Origin: Nymphaea colorata
Lineage: Eukaryota; Streptophyta; Magnoliopsida; Nymphaeales; Nymphaeaceae
Direction of reading: 5' to 3'
DNA: 64,000 nucleotides
Assembly (NCBI RefSeq): GCF_008831285.2
Contig: NC_045138.2
Coordinates: forward strand, 30,847,934-30,911,933
This document shows, piece after piece, positions 55,838 through 64,000 of this stretch. The number at the start of each line of letters is the position of its first letter. The stretch's first letter is position 1. The notes beneath the pieces are model-generated. The model worked only from the letters and a program-made list of their open reading frames with translations, was not told where the DNA came from and searched no databases. The position numbers were made by a program, and so were the translations under genes.

Positions 55838-58039
55838 TCACGCAAGATCAGAAGCATGACGAATCAGGGAATTGAGATGCATCAGGTTCAAATATATTTC
55901 ACCACATTGTGGATGTGAAGTATCTCCTGCCAGAAACTCATGAACAATGCCATTAACCTCAACCAGACTGCATCCAGGTGCCTTGTCGATGCCCTTGGAG
56001 CCCATCTTTCCTCTAACTCTCCTGACCTTGTTCCATTTACCTGCCTCAGAGTACATGTTGGAGAGGAGGATATATGCCCCATCGTCATTGGGAGCTAGCA
56101 TCAAAATTTCTTCTGCAATTAATTCACCAAGTTCCAGTTCATGATGAACACGACATGCTGACAGGAGAGATCCATATATAATTGAATTAGGCTTGAACGG
56201 CATTTTTTCAGTGAAGGACATTGCTTCTTTTAAGAGGCCAGCCCTGCCCAGAAGGTCTACCATGCACCCATAGTGCTCGATTGTGGGAGATATGTTGTAC
56301 AGATTTTTCATGTTACTGAAATGATCCATCCCCTCACTGACCATGCCAGCGTGAGAGCAAGCACAAAGAACAGCCGTAAGAGTTACATGGTCGGGGAAAA
56401 TGTCGCTCTCCCCAAGCAATTGACCAAAAATGGCCAAGGCTTCTCTTCCATATCCATTAACTGCAAGACCACCAATCACAGAATTCCACGAAAAAATATC
56501 TTTCTTAGGCATGTTATGAAAGATCTGCACTGCTTTCTCTATACAGCCACATTTTGAGTACATGTCAACTAATGCATTACCCAAAAACACATCTGACTTC
56601 ACCAGCTTTTCGCCAATGTATGCATGGATCCACTTGCCCTGCTCCAGTGCTCCCAACTGTGCACAAGCAGAAAGCAAGCTTACCAGTGTCACTGCATTTG
56701 GTGATACTCTAGAGGTTTGCATAATGCGGAAAAGGGAAAGTGCTTCCTTGAAGCAGTTCCCTTGAACGTAGCCTGTAATCATAGTAGTCCATGTGACCAC
56801 ATCTTTTTCAGATGTGGGGATTGTATGAAAAACTTGGGCTGCACTATTCATATCTCCACATTTTGCATACATGTTGATCAGTGCATTACCCACAAAAGTG
56901 TCCCAATTGATGTTATGATCATTGACATAAGAGTGAAGATTCTTTCCTTCTTCAAGATCACCTAACCGTGCACAAGCTGATAACAAATTAACCATTGTGA
57001 CTTCACTTGGCTTCATGCCGTTCTGTTTCATCTTCTGAAATAAAGCGAGTGCTTCTGCAGGCAAATTATTGTGCACGAATCCTCCAATCAGTACATTCCA
57101 TGAAACAGTATTCTTTGTTTTCATGTTATTGAATACTTGACCAGCATTTTGTAGATCCCCACATTTTGTATACATGTTGACAAGGGCGTTTCCCACAAGC
57201 ACATCACACTCAATCTTATTATCCTTAATAAAAGAGTGCAACCATTGACCTCTACCGAGAGCATGGAACCGAGCACAAGCAGATAAAAGGCTCACCACAG
57301 TGACCTTGTTGGGAATGACTCCAGATACTTGCATTTGATCAAAAAGCTTTAATGCTTCTTCAGAATCACCCAAGTGAGCATACGCAGCAACCATGGTAGT
57401 CCATAGTACAATATCTCTTTCAGGAGACTCATCAAACAGTTGTCGTGCAGTCTCGATTCTCCCGCTCAGAAAATAAAACTTGATGATTGCTGACATAACA
57501 AATGCATCGCGTTCAAAGCCAAGCTTGATAATCTGGCCATGAATCATCGTCCCTTGTTCTATTGAGGAATTATGAATTGAGGCCTTGATCAAGAAGGGAA
57601 AAGTATACTTGTCAGGAGAAAACCCCCTATCGAGCATCTGATTATACAGTGAAAATGCCATCTTGGTTAGACGACTATGAGCACAGGCCCTGATCATGGA
57701 ATTCCACATGAACAAGTTCGGATGGGGAATTTGGCCGAACACACAAGACGCGTAGTCTAATCGACCAGAAGAAGGTACAGTGCAGAAAGCAAGTAGCCTG
57801 CTTGCAAAGAAAGTTTCCTGAATCATGCCTGTGGTAATCATTTGAGCATGGATTTGCTTCAATTCTTCCATGGTGGTGCAGTGGTCTAAAAGCGAGGTAA
57901 TGGCGGACGGTTGGCATAAAACCCATTCCTTCTTAAGTGGATGACTGATGGATTCGTGGTGGATGTGAAGGCAAGGAAAGCCCCTGAATGCTGCTATGCT
58001 TTCATGAAGAAAACGGAAGCAGGTGAAGCCTTTAAGCAT
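55838..58039 (-). CDS. E-class PLS-type PPR protein, 733 aa
   Basis: A single open frame with ATG at 58039. A short basic and aromatic leader of about 45 residues would fit an organelle presequence (mitochondrion or plastid not decided). Then come repeated PLS units: LFMWNSMIRACAHS, IVLWTTMVAAYAHLGDSEEA, VSWNVLIGGFVHNNLPAEA, VVTWTTMITGYVQG and IFSWNSVIGGLAVNGYGREA. The E/E+ region follows, with HYGCMVDLLGRAGLLKEAM, AYILLSNMYSEAGKW and PGCSLVEVNGIVHEFLAGD. It ends shortly after, in SLIRHASDLA, with no DYW domain. Such proteins choose an RNA site by the PPR array and are thought to recruit a separate DYW deaminase. Typical architecture is shared with many Arabidopsis proteins of the At1g08070/At5g66520 type; I cannot name an orthologue. 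No stop or frameshift is seen. Confidence 0.92.
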   Translation of the reverse strand: MLKGFTCFRFLHESIAAFRGFPCLHIHHESISHPLKKEWVLCQPSAITSLLDHCTTMEELKQIHAQMITTGMIQETFFASRLLAFCTVPSSGRLDYASCVFGQIPHPNLFMWNSMIRACAHSRLTKMAFSLYNQMLDRGFSPDKYTFPFLIKASIHNSSIEQGTMIHGQIIKLGFERDAFVMSAIIKFYFLSGRIETARQLFDESPERDIVLWTTMVAAYAHLGDSEEALKLFDQMQVSGVIPNKVTVVSLLSACARFHALGRGQWLHSFIKDNKIECDVLVGNALVNMYTKCGDLQNAGQVFNNMKTKNTVSWNVLIGGFVHNNLPAEALALFQKMKQNGMKPSEVTMVNLLSACARLGDLEEGKNLHSYVNDHNINWDTFVGNALINMYAKCGDMNSAAQVFHTIPTSEKDVVTWTTMITGYVQGNCFKEALSLFRIMQTSRVSPNAVTLVSLLSACAQLGALEQGKWIHAYIGEKLVKSDVFLGNALVDMYSKCGCIEKAVQIFHNMPKKDIFSWNSVIGGLAVNGYGREALAIFGQLLGESDIFPDHVTLTAVLCACSHAGMVSEGMDHFSNMKNLYNISPTIEHYGCMVDLLGRAGLLKEAMSFTEKMPFKPNSIIYGSLLSACRVHHELELGELIAEEILMLAPNDDGAYILLSNMYSEAGKWNKVRRVRGKMGSKGIDKAPGCSLVEVNGIVHEFLAGDTSHPQCGEIYLNLMHLNSLIRHASDLA

Positions 58040-58643
58040 AAGGCCGAATCACAGCAAAAGAAGGAGGGAAATTTTGAAAATTAGTATAAACCCCATCAGA
58101 CCAGCGCATAGAAGTTAGGAGAATGCAACCTCTAAACGAGCATCTAGGCAATAACAGTAAGAGGACAAGATCCAAATCAATGAGCAATTGATCAGCTTTC
58201 TCAGGACAGCGTTTAATTTCTTGCTCTGCGAGATGCCAAGATTGAACATCCAGAGATCATCCAACTCTACTTTTGAACATAGCTCATATTCTCGATCGCA
58301 CAAAAGATTTAAGCGGGAAACATGTCTCATTTATCCAAGATCACCTTAGCAATTATGTCATCTTTGGGCTGAGTCACCATTCAAAAAGGCACAACGAAAT
58401 GAAAACGATAAGAAATGTGGCCTGTCCTCTACCCGTAGACCACCAATATCAGTTCCATATATCAAGGATCAGCACGAAGACAGCAGCCCTTTTGGATTTC
58501 ATGCCATTACAATCGGTTGTGCCGCTAATTACAGGCCTTTTGCCATATTATCTTCTTGGGAGAGTGGTTATACTGTTCAGAGTGACAGCACGGTGATGCG
58601 CGTGATGGTCGCCTTATGATTTTGCTTAATGCGCCATCTACAT

Positions 58644-58891
58644 GAGCCGAGCTCGAGCTCGAGCTCGGTCAACTCGACTTGACTGTACTCGACTCATATG
58701 TTATTAGGTTCAGTCTAGCCGACTATAACAAAAAAAAAAAAACTACTAGATTAAACAAGCTTACTCGAATTCAATCAAATCGAGCTCTGTAATTGGAACT
58801 CGACTCACTTATAAGCTCAAGTTTTCAAGCTGGAGTCAAATTTAACCGAACGAGTTCGTTCGAGTTGACTCTGCTTGTTGGGCAACCCCAC
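58644..58891. repeat. degenerate CGAGCTCGAG-family repeat, copy D
   Basis: It begins with GAGCCGAGCTCGAGCTCGAG and ends near CGAGTTCGTTCGAGTTGACT. It shares words with copies A-C but I see no clean terminal inverted repeats or target duplication. Confidence 0.5.
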
Positions 58892-59450
58892 TTTTATAGA
58901 TATTGAACTTGTTATCGTGAAATCACCGATCAGATATACACCTGATCGGATTTTAGTTGGATGTACCCTTAAACATATCCTATTTTACCCTCATATTCGC
59001 ATATTTGAATTCAAATACAAACCAAAAATTAAAGTTTATACTACATTCTAAATTTTTTGGATTCACAATCTGAATTCAACTTTTGTTTTCGTATCTAAAT
59101 TCGATTCTTACTTTTAAATACACAATCAATGTTAGGGAAGGGTGTTTATTTAAAACTGAATTTGTAGCCATACTTGAATTTGATCCTATGTTTATCTAAA
59201 ATTGAACTATGATCGAACCCTACGTCATTCATGAATCCAAATCTGATTTTGCTCCTTGCAAGGGCACTGATATAATAGTAATAATAATAATAATACAGTA
59301 CTTGCTGGCAATCAGTGTGCAGCATGTGATATTGCACCAGAAGGACCCCAAGTTGCTCTCAACGCCATGTGCTTTCAAGGTCTCTGCGCTCGAAGTATGG
59401 GAAGAACCCCATGCTTCTTTTGGACCACCATGTGAGGCATTGCCAACAAT

Positions 59451-59472
59451 GGCTCTCTCTCTCTCTCTCTCT
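59451..59472. repeat. (CT)n microsatellite
   Basis: Short CT tract of about 22 bases. Confidence 0.85.
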
Positions 59473-61496
59473 ACCAACAGAAAACTCAGATTCATGCTGC
59501 AGGCACATGCATGATTCAGGGAGAAAGCTGCCAAGAGATCTTTAAGATGGTGATGCCTACTTTTATTTTGTATTGCAGTGAATGTTGGGCACCAACACAT
59601 GTGATTGCTTAGATGCATGCATGATACAATGAGTTGGCCGAATTTATAAGCAAAGTTGGAGAAATTTTACAGTAAAGTTGTTGATCATACTGCAGTCGAT
59701 GAATCTACGCCAGGTTTGATTCCTGTAGGCACTACACACCTGAGCTAGACATTGTTTGTACCCTTTCTTCATACTTGCAGGCTCTGACATGACTTTTGAT
59801 GCGAGGACGGGGAAGAAACGGTCTTGGGCCATCTTCTGAGCGGTGGGGTTTGTTCATGAAAGTTGCAAGTGTAGGCTTAAAGTGAGGTGGGTTGTAGCTA
59901 TCATATGCATGTCACAGTCGCTGACATTCTGTGATCTCAAATATCATTAACAGGTTTCAAACGACCATGATTTTCTCACATGTTTTTCAGCAAAACTGAA
60001 AATCTCAGAAAAAAATTCAGTAAATTTTAAGAAAAGAATAAGAAAATCCTAAAATTTTGGAAAAATGTAAAATAAATAAATAAAAACTAATAAAAACATA
60101 AACAATAATTTGATAAATAATAAAAATGATGCATTAGTAATGATAAAATAAATAATTCTACTTAAATTTTAAACATGCAAGCAAAAAATAACGCAAAAAT
60201 AATGATGAAAAATATGATAAAAATGAGAAAACTTAATTTTCAGGGTTTTCTTTCACGGGGAGAAAGACAGCTTTGTTTTTTTTTCTTTCATTTCCATTAA
60301 CGTGATAAAAATACTAAAATCCCATTTTGGGCTTTTTCATAAAAAGAAAGAAAAACATTTTTTTTTATATAGATTTCAATGTTTTCAACGGGTATTTTTC
60401 GATAAAGACAGGCTTTCTATGACTATGACTTAGTTGGATTGGGCTTGAAATCCTTGCCGTAGAAGAACACAAATTAAATTAATTCAACCAGATGACAATA
60501 GATCCAAATAACTAAATAACAAAGATCCAGTCTGAATTAGATCCCTCCCTACTAAAAAACCACATTCAAAAACTTGTACATAATAACACTATACTAGGAC
60601 ACTAGGCAGCAAGGCTGTTCACATTTAAAGTGTTTGAAAACAATCTCCTCACTACTGACGTTCTTGGTGCATTATTCCTCTGCCCCATAAATGGTAAATG
60701 GTAACATGCATGATACTCAAACCAAGAGTAGACCATAGGATCACCCAAGCCATAATTTTGGAAGTATAAGGATATAGTTTAAAAGTTTTATACCAAAAGC
60801 AGCTTTCTATAAAATAAACGTTAATAAAAAAAACTACCCAATAAAATTACAAAATAATGGCATTTACATGCAAAAAATATTTTTAGGAATGAATCCAAAT
60901 GCAAAAAACTTGCCCTCATGAATTGGGTGCTCAAGTAAATGGTATATTTTATTATCTATTTTATTTACAAGCAACTACTTTTGTATTCAAACTCGATAGG
61001 CATCACACACGACTCATTTTCCAAATATGATCGAAGCAAATCACCTTAAATTGATGGCTTCATACCCAGACCTGAATTTCTGACGATTACATGTGATATG
61101 TCCTCAGACTTGGATATTTGGATTTGGTTATAGGAACCGCATTCCAAATCTGAATCCAATTAATATTCGGATCTTATTTTCCGGGTCGGATCCGATTATA
61201 TGGATTGTGGTTTGGTTAATAAATCAGGCAACCCTAGCAAAATTCGCATTCAGTGGGACCCATATACGTTCTTCGTTCTTGAGATGTTATTAGAGGGGAA
61301 GGTGCTGGAACCGGCCGATTCAAAAATTCAGTTGCGAATCGGACAAAATTATTTATAAGTCATTTTTACATAAATAAATTGCGAAAATTTATTAGAGGCA
61401 GGTGTTCATTGTAAAGCTTACATTGTACCTATAATTCTAAAAAACTGGAATTAAGTACTTGATTTATTAATAAGTCACACTTTCCTAAGGGTGGGC

Positions 61497-61743
61497 ATCA
61501 GGCCGGGCCGCCGGCGGCCCGGTTCAGCCAGTTTAAGTTTTAAAAATATTTTTTTTTTTTAATTTTTTGTTTTAATAATATATATTTATTATTATTAAAT
61601 ATATTTTATATTTTAAAAATTATTTTATGATTAAAAAAATTGTTTTCAATTTTTAAACTGGCCGGGCCCAGGCCAAGACCCGGGCTATTGGGCCAGCCTT
61701 TACCGGGCCCAGGCCGGCCTTTACTGGCCCGATGCCCACTCTT
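61497..61743. mobile_element. short DNA element with GTGGGCATC terminal inverted repeats
   Basis: The left end reads AAGGGTGGGCATCAGGCC. The right end on the other strand reads AAGAGTGGGCATCGGGCC, 16 of 18 matching. GC-rich arms (with the 16-base palindrome GGGCCGCCGGCGGCCC near 61,508) flank an AT-only centre of about 110 bases. The 8-bp flanks ACTTTCCT and ACTTTCTA match at 6 positions, so a decayed hAT-type target duplication is likely. No coding capacity. Confidence 0.75.
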
Positions 61744-62830
61744 ACTTTCTACGAAAACTATCAAATAAAAGCATAATTAACGTGTGAAACAGACAATGTT
61801 AACTGCAGCTTTTTCCAATATTACTTTTAGCACTAAATTACATTGAGCAAGCTTACGGTTTTATTTTTAGGTCCGCATAAAAGTGGTTTCTTTTCTCAAA
61901 AGTATAGGCAAACGCAGGCTGGAAGTGATTTTTCCTACTTTAAAAGTTACCATCATTGCGGTCATATTCTATAAATAACAATGAAACTTTTACCCAATGA
62001 ACCAGATCACGTAGTAGCAAGACAAATATGAATTTCTTGGGAGTTATATATATATAACTCAACCCAGAAAAGGCCAACATTGGCTGATACGAGAAGCATT
62101 TTGTTCATGCCTACGCCCCATAACAAGGAGAGCCACCATGTAACCATGTGTTATTTATGCCGTAGCTTCCACTTATTTAAACTTACCACTTCTCATCTTC
62201 TTGTTTCCGATGCAATTCCCGCCGGGAGATATTCTCCCTACTTAGTGAGCAAAAGAAATCAAACAGCATACAAGAAATTCTCATGTACCCGGCAAAACGA
62301 TTCAGCAAACGGCAAAACAAGTCAAGTACACTTTCTCTGAACTTTCTCCTTCTCCAGCTCATTCCTGCAAACAAGTATTCCCCTGTATCCGGCAATATGA
62401 ATAACCATTTTATGGGCAATATTTCTATATGAACAGATGGAAGAAATTATCCATTCCTGTCCAAAGAATGATGGCCACGTGTCAGGTCACAGACCAGTTG
62501 CCAGGCAAAGAGCAAATCTGCATAATATTTCTTATTCCAGGAATTTAACAAATGGATTTTTGAGATCATCCCATAAACAAGACCACACATTCTTACCAGT
62601 CCTTTCCTGTCTATCATGCATTCGGGTGATTCTACTCTTCAATAAACACCACAAACACAGGCAGACTCAGCAACTAACTGTCACATAGCTACCGGAAAAG
62701 TTGCTGGTACGGGTACGGTGTTTTCGTCAAACTTGGTACGGAGGTATGGTGATAATTATATATTTTTAATTCACAAAAAAAAAAAAGAAAAAATTGAAAA
62801 AACTGTAGTAACCACTCACGAACAGCTAGA

Positions 62831-63015
62831 AACCAGTAGAACAACACGGCATGAACAGGGAGCAGGAAATCTCAGAACACGGCATGAACAATCTCATTTA
62901 GTCCATTTCAAGCATTGCATGCTACAGTTTTCACAGAAGAAAGAAACCAGCAGAACACGGCATGAGCAGGGAGCAGAAAATTTGAGAAGGCATGAACAGG
63001 GAGCAGGAAATCTGA
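62831..63015. repeat. imperfect tandem repeats with CGGCATGAACAGGGAGCAGG
   Basis: The words ACCAGTAGAACA or ACCAGCAGAACA, CGGCATGAACAGGGAGCAGG and AAATCTGAG recur at about 62,832, 62,945 and 62,990. The spacing is irregular and the last copy is shortened. Confidence 0.7.
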
Positions 63016-63202
63016 GTTGAGAACTGAATGTAACAAGAAAAAGACAAGGAGTTGTCATGTAAATCAATGTTGATGTCCATATTGTATACATACATGCATA
63101 TACATTAAATCAATACTGTTAAAGTGAATTAGAATCTATTTTCTAGAAAAAATAAGTTCCCATGTAAAACCTTGTAATCTATCCAATAAGTTGTTCAGGT
63201 GA

Positions 63203-63278
63203 CTTCTATGAGTATACATAGTTTCACAAACTTCTCTATTCTTCTATGAGTATACATAGTTTCACAAACTTCTCTATT
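63203..63278. repeat. perfect 38-bp tandem duplication
   Basis: CTTCTATGAGTATACATAG followed by TTTCACAAACTTCTCTATT occurs at 63,203-63,240 and again, identical, at 63,241-63,278. Confidence 0.92.
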
Positions 63279-64000
63279 CTTCCCTTGAGCTTCTCCTTCA
63301 TGCCTAGGACCCCAAGGAACAAACGGTGTGGTTCTTAAGTAACCTAGACATTGGTGGACAACAAGATAGGTTTCTCCCAGCATGTATAAAGGAAAATGAA
63401 GAACTTGAGAAACATAAAATCCAAAGATGCTGACTCCATATAAACGAGAGCATTTGTCCCTTCCATGTCAAGAAATTAGTATGAGTGAGCTCTTCAGTAA
63501 CGAGCTAATGTAGGAAGCTGACTGATGGACCAGAAGTCGAGGAAATATCCATAAATGGGAATGAAACAAAAAATAGGAAGTCGAGGATAAAGAGCAATGA
63601 AGTCAAGGATAAAAAGCAATGAGGTATTTATGAGAGGGGGAAAAAGAATAAGGAGTCTCTCAATCGATTAGCAATGAAGGTGAAAAAGGCTATCAATATA
63701 CCATAATTCTTCACTCCCCCCGACCCCGCCTTCTTTTGGAAACCAAGCTGATGAGAACAGCTTAGCAGAACTACTGCAATCTGCCCAGATTCAGAACCAA
63801 AAGCTCAATTTAATGCTTAACAACAGTTCCAACCCCACCCCCACTGTTAAGGTTTCCTTTGCCGTATAATTGACAGCAAGAATGACCACAAAGAGGCCAT
63901 AGCAGACTATATAAGAAGAAATAGAGGTGACGTCAAACTGCAATAGCAGGTGACATCAACAGCAACAGCTCAGAAATATGACGCTGAACCAAGAAGCAAT

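Larger units (their letters stand above)
58040..64000. other. repeat-rich intergenic region, no supported gene
   Basis: Left edge is the 5' flank of the E-class PPR gene. A degenerate copy of the CGAGCTCGAG repeat lies at 58.64-58.89 kb, a CT tract at 59,451-59,472, a short element with terminal inverted repeats at 61.5 kb, and tandem duplications at 62.83-63.01 and 63.20-63.28 kb. AT-rich low-complexity DNA fills 60.0-60.9 kb. Open frames here are short and without recognisable domains. A gene could continue past the right edge; I see no exon with support. Confidence 0.55.

Noticed and set aside
1-64000. CRISPR arrays, operons, ribosomal and transfer RNA genes
   Set aside because: No regularly spaced repeats with unique spacers, no prokaryotic gene arrangement, and no cloverleaf or rRNA sequence were recognised on either strand by eye.

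Overview
This is nuclear DNA from a flowering plant. Protein genes carry GT-AG introns. The recognisable families are land-plant families: two organelle PPR proteins of the PLS class, a DELLA-type GRAS regulator, an NPH3-family protein, an F-box protein and a plant membrane-anchored alpha/beta hydrolase. Intergenic DNA is AT-rich, with long (TA)n, (CT)n and (GA)n tracts and degenerate dispersed repeats. I cannot name the species; a monocot or an early-diverging angiosperm are both possible, and nothing here decides it.

Layout: 1-7.5 kb is repeat-rich with no supported gene and ends in a GC-rich island. From 7.9 to 14.1 kb on the + strand lies a seven-exon alpha/beta hydrolase gene (653 aa by my splice model). 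From 14.1 to 22.5 kb there are repeats: a MITE-like element, a purine tract, a fold-back and a 0.6 kb hAT-like non-autonomous element. From 22.5 to 25.2 kb on the - strand is a two-exon NPH3-family gene without a BTB domain (454 aa). From 28.2 to 30.9 kb on the - strand is an intronless DYW-class PPR gene that closely resembles Arabidopsis ECB2/VAC1. From 32.4 to 33.6 kb on the - strand is an intronless F-box gene. From 33.6 to 46.6 kb I see only repeats. From 46.6 to 48.2 kb on the + strand is an intronless DELLA-type GRAS gene whose signature reads DGLLA. From 48.3 to 55.8 kb are tandem repeats, microsatellites and another hAT-like element with a near-perfect 8-bp target duplication. From 55.8 to 58.0 kb on the - strand is an intronless E-class PPR gene. 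From 58.0 to 64.0 kb there are repeats, including a clear short element with terminal inverted repeats at 61.5 kb.

The six genes do not form a cluster or pathway. Two PPR proteins probably act in organelle RNA processing, the DELLA-type protein in gibberellin signalling, and the NPH3 protein possibly in light- or auxin-related signalling at the plasma membrane. I found no rRNA, tRNA, CRISPR array or plausible new multi-gene system. The most interesting points are the altered DELLA motif, the missing terminal DYW residues in the ECB2-like protein, the aspartate nucleophile in the hydrolase, a 150-bp duplication that copies a 5' splice site, and two families of short DNA transposons with definable ends.
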